Below, piece by piece: positions 1 through 8,208 of a stretch of 64,000 nucleotides of DNA. Position numbers and translations under genes: made by a program. The stretch's first letter is position 1. The number at the start of each line of letters is the position of its first letter. Under the pieces are notes generated by a model. That model saw only the letters and a list, made by a program, of their open reading frames with translations, was not told the DNA's origin and searched no databases. Source of the stretch: Agrobacterium sp. AGB01 (GTDB lineage Bacteria; Pseudomonadota; Alphaproteobacteria; Rhizobiales; Rhizobiaceae); the NCBI RefSeq assembly GCF_014851585.1, contig NZ_JACVAB010000004.1, positions 472,739 through 536,738 of the forward strand, read 5' to 3'.

Positions 1-43
1 GGTTGGATGATCAATCCTCATGAAGGTTTTGTCAATCATAAAA

Positions 44-59
44 TTGCACACGTGATCAA
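44..59. promoter_or_regulatory. Putative LacI-family operator O1
   Basis: TTGCACACGTGATCAA. Arms TTG/CAA and core CACGTG are fully symmetric around a central CpG, as is common for LacI-family operators. The same motif recurs at 113-128 and, in variant form, at 6192-6207 and 6210-6225. Confidence 0.65.
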
Positions 60-112
60 TATTATAATTTATTGATTTTGTTTGATTATTTTATGTATAT
101 TTTGGATATTTA

Positions 113-128
113 TTGCACACGTGATCAG
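113..128. promoter_or_regulatory. Putative LacI-family operator O2
   Basis: TTGCACACGTGATCAG, differing from O1 only in the last base. It lies just downstream of the TATATT element, about 69 bp centre to centre from O1, so blocking or looping by the neighbouring regulator is plausible. Confidence 0.65.
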
Positions 129-321
129 AGAGAAAGCCTGTCAGATAAAAATGACATCAAGCGTGTCTGTGACAGGGTTGAACAGAGACGTCACAATGGA
201 CGTGCCGGACTGCGCGTTGCGAGAAATTCTCGCACCACAAACGCGTGTTTCGACATTTTGGGGATTGGAAAAATCCCAACTTTGTGGCCTGTGATGAAGT
301 GAAAAATATCAGGGGGAATGC

Positions 322-1308
322 ATGGCCCGAGGCTTTGTAACGGCGGAAGAAGTGGCAAAACGGGCTGGCGTATCTCGCTCGGCCGTATCACGAACATTCA
401 CCCCGGGCGGCAGCGTGTCGAAAGCGGTACGCAAGAAGGTTCTGAAAGCGGCGCAAGATCTTGGCTACCGCGTCAATCGTCTGGCGCAGGGTTTGAACAA
501 TGATCGCTCCAATCTCATTGGTGTGGTCGGTGCCAATCTCAGTTCGCCGTTCATTTCCAAACAACTCGATGCTTTAAGCCTTGCGCTTTTGCGTCGCGGT
601 TCACAGTGCCTTCTTTTGAACGCCGCGGATGCACGCAAAGATATCGCACCGCTGATCGAACTGCTTTTTGAGTTCCGTGCGCAGGCAATCGTTGTACTGT
701 CCGGTGAACCACCGGCCTCGATCGTGGATGAATGTATTGCCAACGGCGTGCGTCTTATCCTGATCAACCAGAGCATGGACCGCACCGACACCAATATCGT
801 TCTCAGTGACGATTCACACGGCGCCGATCTGGCGGCAATGCGGCTGCGGGCTGCGAAATGCAAAAAGGTCGCCGTCGTCACTAGTGGCAGCCAGACCCCG
901 GCACAGCTTCGCCGCGCCAAGGCTTTTACCAAACGTATGGACAGCGAAGGCATTGAAGTTGTCAGTTGGTCTAACGGTCCAACCAGTTATGACAGCGGTT
1001 ATCAGGCCGGTTGTGAATTGCTGAAAGACAAAGATATAGATGGCGCATTCTGCGTCACCGACCTGCTGGCGCTCGGTTTTCTCGACGCTGCCCGATTGGA
1101 AATGAAGCGTCGCGTACCGCAGGATCTTTCGGTTGTCGGTTTTGACGACATCCCCCAGGCCGGCTGGAAAAGTTATCAGCTCACCACCATCGCCCAGTCC
1201 TTTGATGCGCTGACTGAAAAGGTTCTGACCGCGCTCGACAGCGACGAGCCTGAAACCAGATTGCAGGTCGTACCGGTCAGCATGGTAGAGCGGACAACCG
1301 CCCGTTAA
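322..1308 (+). CDS. LacI-family transcriptional regulator
   Basis: A 328-residue DNA-binding repressor of usual LacI length. An N-terminal helix-turn-helix (about residues 7-50, with AEEVAKRAGVSRSAVSR followed by a hinge helix) precedes a periplasmic-binding-protein-like effector domain. The family signature VVGFDD lies near residue 271. The ATG at 322 has an AGGGGG Shine-Dalgarno. It is convergent with the Na/Pi cotransporter gene. Its likely operators lie in its own upstream region and again upstream of the inositol-phosphatase gene at 6171, so it probably controls the phosphatase sub-operon as well as itself. The effector is unknown; a sugar, polyol or its phosphate is the obvious guess. 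Confidence 0.93.
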   Translation: MARGFVTAEEVAKRAGVSRSAVSRTFTPGGSVSKAVRKKVLKAAQDLGYRVNRLAQGLNNDRSNLIGVVGANLSSPFISKQLDALSLALLRRGSQCLLLNAADARKDIAPLIELLFEFRAQAIVVLSGEPPASIVDECIANGVRLILINQSMDRTDTNIVLSDDSHGADLAAMRLRAAKCKKVAVVTSGSQTPAQLRRAKAFTKRMDSEGIEVVSWSNGPTSYDSGYQAGCELLKDKDIDGAFCVTDLLALGFLDAARLEMKRRVPQDLSVVGFDDIPQAGWKSYQLTTIAQSFDALTEKVLTALDSDEPETRLQVVPVSMVERTTAR

Positions 1309-1322
1309 CTGGCTTTCATGCC

Positions 1323-2966
1323 TTAATTGACTTGCCGGATGCGGCTTTCGTTAAGCAGGCCGCTATCATCGAGAATGGGAAGCGCCACCGCCACGACATG
1401 CGCGTTGATGCGCTTGAGGTCTCGCAACAAATCGAGATGCAGAGAACTCGTCTGGATACTGTCGGCTCTGCCGTCCCGCAGGCGCTGCAAATGGCGGGCG
1501 GATGACTGCTTTTCCAGTCGACGTACATCTTCCTTCACTTCAACCAGACGGCGCGCCAGTTCAGAATTTTTCGTCGAAAAAACCGTCTGTGCCATGCGCA
1601 AATTGTCGAGCGTGATGGTGAACAGGCGCAGCAATTCCTGCTGGCCGTCTTCAGAGAATGTCAAACCAAGGCTAACCTTCTTGGCAATTTCCGGCCGGAT
1701 GCCCTTTTCGATGATGTCGCCGATATGCTCAAGATTGATTGCATATTCAACGATATCCATTGAACGGCGATAATCCTCATCGCTCAACTGCCCCTGCCCA
1801 ACCCGCGACACGAACACCTTGATTTCATGCTGAATTCGGTCGACGCGCCCTTCAAGGGCACTGATTTCACTCAGTTGCGAAAGGTCGTTACGGCGCATTG
1901 CTTCTGCGGCCTGACGCAACATACGCTCAACCAGATCGCCAACCAGCATCACTTCGCGGCTGGCACCGGCAAGAGCTGCAACCGGCTGGTCGAGATCATG
2001 GCTATCAAGGAAGCTGCGATGATCATCGCCGGTTTTTTTGTCCGGCAGGATGGCCGTCGTCAGTCGTAAAATGAACGGTGACAATGGCCAGGCAATCAGC
2101 GCCACGGCAATGTTGAACAGAAGATGCGCATCAACTGCGAGCTGCTGGTGCGAAAAATAGGGAAGTTCCAAAATCGCGGCACCATAACCGGCAAGTGGCA
2201 TGGCAACCGCGCAACCAATGGCGCGAATGATGAGGTTGCCAATCGTCACGCGCCTTGCGGCAATCGATGCCTTCATGGTCGCCAGAACTGGCGGGACGGC
2301 ACCGCCGAGATTGGCGCCAAGCACCAGCACAATCACCAGACTGGAATCGATACTGCCGCTCGCAGCCAATGACAGGATCAGAATAACGACCGCGAGGCTG
2401 GACGACGCCAGCACAGCAAGACCTGCTGAAAACATCAACGCAACCGGCCAGGCATTACCCAGCATGGTGATGAAAAGATTGAGCACTGGCGACTGACGCA
2501 GCGGGTCGGTGGCCGCAGACAGCAAATGCAGCGACAACAGCATCAGACCGACACCCACGAGTGCCGTGCCAGCGCCCTGCTTGGCTGACGAGGTCATGCG
2601 CATCAACACGACACCAGCCAGGATCAGCAGCGGCGACAACCAACCGAGCCCCAAGGCAACGATCCACGCCGTGGTCGCTGTTCCTATGTTCGCACCAAGC
2701 ATCACGATCTGCGCCATTGCTGGCACGATCATGTCCTTCTCAACGAAGGATGCGACCATCAGGGCGGTGGCTGTCGAGCTTTGCAGCGCAACGGTTGCAA
2801 GGAAACCTGCAGCAAATGATCGAGGGCCGCTTCGCGTGCCGGCAGCAAGGCCGGTCCGCAACTTTGCACCCAGCGCTCTAGACATGCCGTCCTTGATCTG
2901 ACGCAGACCAAAGAGCAGCAGAGCGACTGCGCCAAACAGGTTGATGCTTACGATGGCCGATTCCAT
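1323..2966 (-). CDS. Na/Pi-cotransporter family protein with C-terminal PhoU-like domain
   Basis: A 547-residue membrane protein of the bacterial Na+/phosphate cotransporter II (SLC34-like) family. Two membrane repeats are visible, the first with QSSTATAL near residue 62 and the second with ASSSLAVV near 187, the QSS-type motifs of this family. Residues from about 340 to 520 form a helical PhoU-like tail. The ATG at 2966 follows a GAGGTGAG ribosome site. It is the last gene of the phosphatase operon (inositol-phosphatase, Cys phosphatase, metallophosphoesterase, this gene). Family members move phosphate; here it could balance phosphate released by the upstream phosphatases. Direction of transport is not readable from sequence. 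Confidence 0.9.
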   Translation of the reverse strand: MESAIVSINLFGAVALLLFGLRQIKDGMSRALGAKLRTGLAAGTRSGPRSFAAGFLATVALQSSTATALMVASFVEKDMIVPAMAQIVMLGANIGTATTAWIVALGLGWLSPLLILAGVVLMRMTSSAKQGAGTALVGVGLMLLSLHLLSAATDPLRQSPVLNLFITMLGNAWPVALMFSAGLAVLASSSLAVVILILSLAASGSIDSSLVIVLVLGANLGGAVPPVLATMKASIAARRVTIGNLIIRAIGCAVAMPLAGYGAAILELPYFSHQQLAVDAHLLFNIAVALIAWPLSPFILRLTTAILPDKKTGDDHRSFLDSHDLDQPVAALAGASREVMLVGDLVERMLRQAAEAMRRNDLSQLSEISALEGRVDRIQHEIKVFVSRVGQGQLSDEDYRRSMDIVEYAINLEHIGDIIEKGIRPEIAKKVSLGLTFSEDGQQELLRLFTITLDNLRMAQTVFSTKNSELARRLVEVKEDVRRLEKQSSARHLQRLRDGRADSIQTSSLHLDLLRDLKRINAHVVAVALPILDDSGLLNESRIRQVN

Positions 2967-2987
2967 GCACTCACCTCATATCGACAA

Positions 2988-4673
2988 TTATGCCGGCACG
3001 ACGTCGCCAACCGTCGGCATCGACAGAACAAGATTCTGCGCTCCTCCTTCGGCACGATCAAGAAAAAGCCCGAGAGCCCCGAAGAATATCCCAAGGAAAC
3101 TCGAGAGAGAGCCGTCATGAACTCCGGGAGCCCGCCCGAACCTCAAGGCCAGCGAACGGTAGAGCATCAACCTTTCCGGCTCGATATGCGACAAGGCAAG
3201 CGACGCGCCCTGTCGCAGACAGTACCAATCTGCAATCAATTCAAACATCGGCAGGTCAGCCAAACCATCAAACCGAACAGGTATGGTCTCATCCATCACA
3301 ACAAGTGAGGAGACCACGTCCGGCACGGGCCTGTTGCCGATTGCCGCAACGATCTCTGCAGGCCATTCCTTGACGAAATAACGATGCCGCACCAAAGCGC
3401 GTTTGTGCTGCCGCAGGAAGTCGCCATAGTGACCGGCGGTAAAGGCCGGATCACGCTGTTCGCCGCGGATATCGGACTCTCGACCATATCCTTGCGATAT
3501 GAGGTCGTTCACGGGCAAGTCTGACATTTCAACGGTTTCGACCGCAATCTCGGTCATCGAGGCATGTACAATCTTGAAGGCTGGCGGAAAAGCCACCAGT
3601 GACGGGACCGCAACATTGGTCAGGTTCGGACCGGAGGCTCCTCGTCTCGTCACACCTTCCACATGCAGATGGCCACTGAAATGAACCGTGACGCCCGCGG
3701 CGATCAATGCATCCTCGACAGCCTTTACAGGCGTGCGCCGTACAACATTGGTTTCGCCAAATAATACCGCCTCGGCACCGGAGGCTCCGTCAAACGGATC
3801 GAGCACCGGATAATGCGAGAACGCCAGAAGCGTCTTGCCCTGCTGCTTTGCCCGTTGGCTGACGTCTGCAATCCAACTCAGAATGAAGCGTTTGGACCTG
3901 AGCATCGCATTCCAGCCGCCAGACGTGCTGTCGGTAAAGGCAGCCTCTTCGCCGCGCTCGAACTGACCGTCCAGCGGCTCAAATACATTGGCGTCGATCA
4001 TCAACAACCAAAGGCCCGGCTCCGGTTCAACAAGATAGGACGCGTCCATCAAGCGATAGACATTGCTACCATCAGGCGAGGTCGCGGTATAAACCCGGTC
4101 CTCAGCAGCATCGCTTGTGCCGAATGGCGTCTCCCAGTGCAGATATTCCGGACGACGAAAATAACCGAATGCCGCCATCGGGTTCAGACCCGACGGATAT
4201 CCTTCACAATACATGGCATCGCTGAATGCCACACCGTCATCAATCACGGCCGGATTGCTTGTTATCGACAGGCTGTGCCCCGTCTCCCCTAAGAATTCCT
4301 TTTGATGATGGCGACCTTGTGGACCAAAAATGTCGTGGTTGCCCGGCAGGGCGTAAAAGGCGGTGCCATGGGTATGGGTATGGTCCTGTAGCAAACCGCG
4401 CAACGTTTCCGTTGTGGCACGCTGGCCATCATCGGTATAATCGCCAAGCAGCACAACATGCCGGATGTTGCGGGCAGCCACCTGATCGAGGGCAGCGCGG
4501 AGCGCGTCAGCGCTTTCGTTAAAAACGCGGGTCGATTGGCGTGTATCTGACCAGCTTCGCATGGTCAGTTGCTGGCCATCCACATTGATACCGGTAAATC
4601 CAAAATCTGCCGACGTATCATGAAAATGTGCGTCTGCGATAACAGCGACCGGCGAAAAATGTCTTGCACCCAT
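2988..4673 (-). CDS. Metallophosphoesterase (calcineurin-like)
   Basis: A 561-residue calcineurin-like phosphoesterase with the full two-metal motif set in order: DAH near residue 14, GDYTDDG near 79, GNHD near 112, a His in FSHYP, and GHLH near 340. Such enzymes hydrolyse phosphomonoesters or diesters. The long C-terminal part (about 200 residues) is not recognised. No signal peptide is seen, so it is probably cytosolic. The start is put at the ATG at 4673, seven bases after an AAGG site; an upstream in-frame TTG at 4679 is less likely. It overlaps or abuts the end of the preceding phosphatase gene, indicating translational coupling. Confidence 0.9.
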   Translation of the reverse strand: MGARHFSPVAVIADAHFHDTSADFGFTGINVDGQQLTMRSWSDTRQSTRVFNESADALRAALDQVAARNIRHVVLLGDYTDDGQRATTETLRGLLQDHTHTHGTAFYALPGNHDIFGPQGRHHQKEFLGETGHSLSITSNPAVIDDGVAFSDAMYCEGYPSGLNPMAAFGYFRRPEYLHWETPFGTSDAAEDRVYTATSPDGSNVYRLMDASYLVEPEPGLWLLMIDANVFEPLDGQFERGEEAAFTDSTSGGWNAMLRSKRFILSWIADVSQRAKQQGKTLLAFSHYPVLDPFDGASGAEAVLFGETNVVRRTPVKAVEDALIAAGVTVHFSGHLHVEGVTRRGASGPNLTNVAVPSLVAFPPAFKIVHASMTEIAVETVEMSDLPVNDLISQGYGRESDIRGEQRDPAFTAGHYGDFLRQHKRALVRHRYFVKEWPAEIVAAIGNRPVPDVVSSLVVMDETIPVRFDGLADLPMFELIADWYCLRQGASLALSHIEPERLMLYRSLALRFGRAPGVHDGSLSSFLGIFFGALGLFLDRAEGGAQNLVLSMPTVGDVVPA

Positions 4674-4675
4674 GA

Positions 4676-5275
4676 TCAAGCCTTCTTTCGGCCTTCGACG
4701 AGATCAATCCAGTCGGATGCGCGGCGCGCCGCTTCATAAAGGCTCGGCTTCGGGGTTTCAAACCATTCGTCCGGACGCAATTCGCGGCGCTCACGGATGG
4801 CTGCAACGGCATCATCAAGCGTCGGATAAAGTTCAGGCTGTTGTTTATGGAGAAACAGCGCCACCAGAGACACCGACCGGCTACGACCACTACGGCAATT
4901 GACGAGTACATTGCCGCCATCGGGGAACGGATAAGTCGCCCGTTTCGGCATGGTCTGGCGCAGAGCCCCATCCAGAATGTAGTAGGCACCCAGCATCATC
5001 GTATCCGGGCTTCCCTCCCCGTCGATCAGGCCAAGTTTGTAATAACGGATATCGCCGTAACCTGTGGCGAGAAGATCACCGTCCTCGTCGGCGCCCCGCA
5101 CCAGATTGATGTCCAGATTGACGGCGCAATTGACAACCGTGGTAATGCCGTGGCGACGCAGCAGACCAATATCGCGCGCGCCATCACTACCACCGATATA
5201 AAGCGTGGCATTGTGCGGCCCGAGACCTTCGGCAATCTTGCTGATTGCGGGTCTGGCATAAACCGGTCCGTCCAT
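4676..5275 (-). CDS. Dual-specificity/tyrosine-type Cys phosphatase
   Basis: A 199-residue protein of the Cys-dependent phosphatase superfamily. The P-loop is NCRSGRSRS at about residues 126-134, giving the CX5R core (C127, R133). The His that normally precedes the Cys is Asn here. A candidate general-acid Asp is in LIDGEG (about residue 85). The start is put at the ATG at 5275 because GGAGG lies eight bases upstream; an ORF start at 5317 lacks such a site. It is in an operon with two other phosphatases, so a small-molecule (sugar- or inositol-phosphate) substrate is at least as likely as a protein one. Confidence 0.85.
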   Translation of the reverse strand: MDGPVYARPAISKIAEGLGPHNATLYIGGSDGARDIGLLRRHGITTVVNCAVNLDINLVRGADEDGDLLATGYGDIRYYKLGLIDGEGSPDTMMLGAYYILDGALRQTMPKRATYPFPDGGNVLVNCRSGRSRSVSLVALFLHKQQPELYPTLDDAVAAIRERRELRPDEWFETPKPSLYEAARRASDWIDLVEGRKKA

Positions 5276-5328
5276 AATCCATTCCTCCAAACCGGCGCTT
5301 GCGCCGTCATTCATCACTGCAAATTTAT

Positions 5329-6171
5329 TCAGGCGACCGACGAAACCGGTCTCGCGCCGCTCGCTTCAATCACCGCCAGCGGAATGGCGGATGCCTTGCT
5401 TACGCCTGCTGCGACGCCACGCGCGGCGGCCAGAACTGCCCCGCCATCACGAAGGCTGCCAATTTCCAAGAACGGGCAGACATCGCCTCCAGCCTCACTG
5501 ACCAACAGCAGTCCGGCAAGGCAGTCCCAGGAATTCATATGTAGTTCCAGATAACCGTCTGAGCGGCCATCCGCGACATAGGCCAGAGCAAGCGCGCCTG
5601 ATCCAGCACGCCGGACATTGGTCCCCATATCGAGCAGATTTTTGACGACACCGAGATAGGTGTCGTTGGATACCCGTGTCGACCATCCCATTTCGATGGA
5701 CGCGGCATCGAAACGCTGGGTTCCGGATGCACTGATCGGCTTGCCATTGAGTGTCGCGCCTTCGCCGCGAACGGCGAAATATAGTTCATCGAGTGCCGGG
5801 TTATAGATGGCACCGATTTCTGTTCGACCATCTTCAACATAGGCAATCGAGATGCAGAAATGCGGAATACCCCGCGCAAAGTTGGCAGTTCCGTCGACAG
5901 GGTCCACGACCCACACTTTGGCACCGATATGTCCGCCACCCTCTTCACCAAAGAAGGTGTCATCAGGGAAATGTTTTTCAATCATGCTGCGGATATGCGC
6001 CTCGGAAGCAGCATCCGTGACGGTGAGAAAATCCTGTGGACCTTTCATCGAAACACTGCGCTCGGCCTCACCATGAAAACCCTTAAGAACCAGCTCTCCG
6101 GCAGAGCGGATGACCGCACGGCAGAGATCGGCGCGAGCCTGAAGCGTATCGGCGTAATGCAAGCTTTCCAC
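5329..6171 (-). CDS. Inositol monophosphatase family protein (copy 1)
   Basis: A 280-residue Mg2+-dependent phosphatase of the IMPase/FBPase/CysQ fold. Metal and catalytic motifs are present: FFGEEGGG near residue 74, VDPVDGT near 89-95, and a WDCLAG motif in the C-terminal third. The open frame extends to an ATG at 6261, but that extension runs through two operator palindromes (6192-6225). The GTG at 6171 (then ESLHYADTL) is therefore the preferred start, although its ribosome site is weak. It is the first gene of the four-gene phosphatase sub-operon. It is paralogous to the gene at 6291; the exact substrate is unknown. Confidence 0.88.
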   Translation of the reverse strand: MESLHYADTLQARADLCRAVIRSAGELVLKGFHGEAERSVSMKGPQDFLTVTDAASEAHIRSMIEKHFPDDTFFGEEGGGHIGAKVWVVDPVDGTANFARGIPHFCISIAYVEDGRTEIGAIYNPALDELYFAVRGEGATLNGKPISASGTQRFDAASIEMGWSTRVSNDTYLGVVKNLLDMGTNVRRAGSGALALAYVADGRSDGYLELHMNSWDCLAGLLLVSEAGGDVCPFLEIGSLRDGGAVLAAARGVAAGVSKASAIPLAVIEASGARPVSSVA

Positions 6172-6191
6172 GAGATCACCATCAAATCGAT

Positions 6192-6207
6192 TTGAACACG
6201 CGTGCAA
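6192..6207. promoter_or_regulatory. Putative LacI-family operator O3
   Basis: TTGAACACGCGTGCAA, symmetric around a central CpG and sharing TTG, CACG and CAA with O1/O2. It lies immediately upstream of the copy-1 inositol-phosphatase gene and next to O4 (18 bp centre to centre). Confidence 0.6.
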
Positions 6208-6209
6208 TA

Positions 6210-6225
6210 TTGCACACGTGTTCAT
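6210..6225. promoter_or_regulatory. Putative LacI-family operator O4
   Basis: TTGCACACGTGTTCAT, which matches O1 through TTGCACACGTG. Together with O3 it occupies the gap between the two inositol-phosphatase genes and marks an internal, separately regulated promoter for the downstream phosphatase and Na/Pi genes. Confidence 0.62.
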
Positions 6226-6290
6226 TGATTGCAAGCAACAGGCGGCGCTTGATATCGCCAATCCTGTGAATGACTATCTCCCGTTCGGCG

Positions 6291-7118
6291 CTACGCGACG
6301 GCTGTGGCAGGCGTGACGTAGCACGTGTTGTGCAGCACTATCAGCTCATCATAGGCAGAGACATTGCCAGCCAGAACCGGATGGCCGCTCAGCAGCGCTT
6401 CACCTTCTGCCGGGAATGGCATGAAGCGGCCACCGGCTTCTTTCACGAGGCAAAAACCGGCCATGCAGTCCCAGGCGCGCATATAAGGTTCGTAGTATCC
6501 GACGAGGCGTCCGGCCGCCACATACGCCAACATCAGGGCACCCGAACCATTGCGGATAAAACTGCCGCCACGGGCGAGCAGATCGGTGATGATCGAGCCA
6601 ACCAGTTCCGGCGTCACCATGGTGTTGGAACTGATACCAGTCATTGAATTCTGGATGGTGCGGCTTGGATCAAGCTTGAGGGATTTACCGTTCAAGGTCG
6701 CACCCATGCCATCCGCCGCGGCGTAGGTTTCGTTCATGCAAGGCACCTGAATGACACCGATCACTGGCACACCGCCACGCAACACGGCAATCGATACACA
6801 CCACGTTGGCAGACCGTTGACGAAAGGCGCCGTGCCATCGATCGGATCAACCACCCAGGTGTAACCAGATGTTCCGTCCTGCAGGCCAAATTCTTCACCC
6901 AGAAAGCTGTCTTCCGGAATGGCCGCGAGCACCCTTTCACGTAGAAAGGTTTCGACATTACGATCCGCAATCGACACGACGTCCTGAAGATCGCGTTTGG
7001 TCTCGACAACAAGTGTATCGCGTTTGTTGAAGTAGTCGAGTGCCAACGCACCCGCTTCTGCGGCCAGAGACTTCGCCAGTTCGAAGCGTTGATCGAAGCC
7101 GATATCATGCTTGGTCAT
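6291..7118 (-). CDS. Inositol monophosphatase family protein (copy 2)
   Basis: A 275-residue IMPase-family phosphatase. Motifs FLGEEFG, VVDPIDGT and RAWDCMAG are intact, so it should be an active Mg2+-dependent phosphomonoesterase. The ATG at 7118 is chosen because AGGA sits eight bases upstream; an in-frame ATG at 7136 lacks a site. It follows the ABC-transporter ATPase gene by a short gap, and the O3/O4 operators lie just after its stop. The pairing with a second divergent copy suggests two different phosphorylated substrates or products. Confidence 0.88.
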   Translation of the reverse strand: MTKHDIGFDQRFELAKSLAAEAGALALDYFNKRDTLVVETKRDLQDVVSIADRNVETFLRERVLAAIPEDSFLGEEFGLQDGTSGYTWVVDPIDGTAPFVNGLPTWCVSIAVLRGGVPVIGVIQVPCMNETYAAADGMGATLNGKSLKLDPSRTIQNSMTGISSNTMVTPELVGSIITDLLARGGSFIRNGSGALMLAYVAAGRLVGYYEPYMRAWDCMAGFCLVKEAGGRFMPFPAEGEALLSGHPVLAGNVSAYDELIVLHNTCYVTPATAVA

Positions 7119-7146
7119 TTCATCATTCCTATGCACTTGGTTGAAT

Positions 7147-8208
7147 TCAAGATTGGATCAAGGCGATGCCGCGACTTTTGAACCCGAGCGTCACGTCACT
7201 TGCCGGCGGAAGGCTGGTTTCAACCGCATGATCGATAATGAACAGCGTGCCGACATCCGTCTCGACTTCGTATTCGACATGGCCGCCCAGATATGCGCTG
7301 TGCAGCACCCGACCAGCCAACCCTTGACCGCCGGGTTGCCCGATCGAAATAGAACCGGGGCGGACCGCCAGTTGTGCCGTTCCGGTTTTTGCATCACGAG
7401 CCGGTACACGATGGTCGACACCACCAACGCGGATCAGCGCATTTGGACCTTCGATGCCAACCACTTCGCAACCAATGACATTCGCTTCACCCATAAAGTC
7501 GGCGATGAAGGATGAGGCCGGCGCTTCATAAAGCTCGCGTGGAGAGCCCGATTGCGCGATCTCGCCATCTTTCATCACGATGATGCGGTCGGAGACCGCA
7601 AGCGCCTCATCCTGATCATGCGTCACGTAAACGGCCGTGAAACCCAGACGCTGCTGCAACTCGCGAATTTCAGTACGGACCCGGCGGCGCAGACGCGCAT
7701 CAAGGTTGGAAAGCGGCTCGTCAAGCAGCAGCACCTGTGGTTCAAGCACCAGTGCGCGGGCAACAGCAACACGCTGTTGCTGACCGCCTGAAAGCTCGGC
7801 TGGAAGACGGTGACCCATACCCGCAAGACCCACCAGTTTCAGGCCTTCTTCGGCCTTTTCCCGCGCCTCTGCTTTACGTAGCCCTGAGGATTGCAGGCCA
7901 TAAGCGACATTGTCGAGCGCGGTCATATGCGGGAACAGGGCATAGGACTGGAAAACCATGGAAACGTCACGTTCATTGGCGGGCAGCATGGTGACATCCT
8001 TGCCGCCAATCAGGATGCGTCCGGCGGTTGGGTGTTCAAGACCAGCCAGCATGCGCAGAGTTGTCGTTTTGCCGCAACCGGATGGACCAAGCAGTGTCAC
8101 CAGGGTTCCCGGCTCAATGGTGAGAGACAGGTCTGGAATGGCAACGAAGGAACCAAAGGTCTTGCGAACATTCTGAAAGGTAACGGAACCGGGCTTTACG
8201 GAAATCAT
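7147..8208 (-). CDS. ABC transporter ATP-binding protein (AfuC/FbpC/PotA-like)
   Basis: A 353-residue importer ATPase. It has a Walker A motif GPSGCGKTT (about 40), signature LSGGQQQR (about 138), Walker B VLLLDEP and an H-loop TH. A C-terminal TOBE-type regulatory domain of about 110 residues follows. Its start overlaps the permease stop by an ATGA. The family includes Fe3+, polyamine, phosphonate and hexose-phosphate importers (AfuABC). The surrounding phosphatases favour a phosphorylated organic substrate over iron. Confidence 0.92.
   Translation of the reverse strand: MISVKPGSVTFQNVRKTFGSFVAIPDLSLTIEPGTLVTLLGPSGCGKTTTLRMLAGLEHPTAGRILIGGKDVTMLPANERDVSMVFQSYALFPHMTALDNVAYGLQSSGLRKAEAREKAEEGLKLVGLAGMGHRLPAELSGGQQQRVAVARALVLEPQVLLLDEPLSNLDARLRRRVRTEIRELQQRLGFTAVYVTHDQDEALAVSDRIIVMKDGEIAQSGSPRELYEAPASSFIADFMGEANVIGCEVVGIEGPNALIRVGGVDHRVPARDAKTGTAQLAVRPGSISIGQPGGQGLAGRVLHSAYLGGHVEYEVETDVGTLFIIDHAVETSLPPASDVTLGFKSRGIALIQS

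Larger units (their letters stand above)
1..321 (+). promoter_or_regulatory. Upstream region of the lacI-type gene: promoter between two operators
   Basis: AT-rich non-coding leader of the LacI-type gene. A sigma70-like promoter can be drawn as TTGATT (72-77), an 18-base spacer and TATATT (96-101). It lies between two near-identical 16-base palindromes (44-59 and 113-128) that fit TTG-NN-CACGNG-NN-CAA. This is the layout expected for autorepression. A purine-rich ribosome binding site (AGGGGG) precedes the ATG at 322. Nothing else was recognised in the stretch. Confidence 0.6.
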
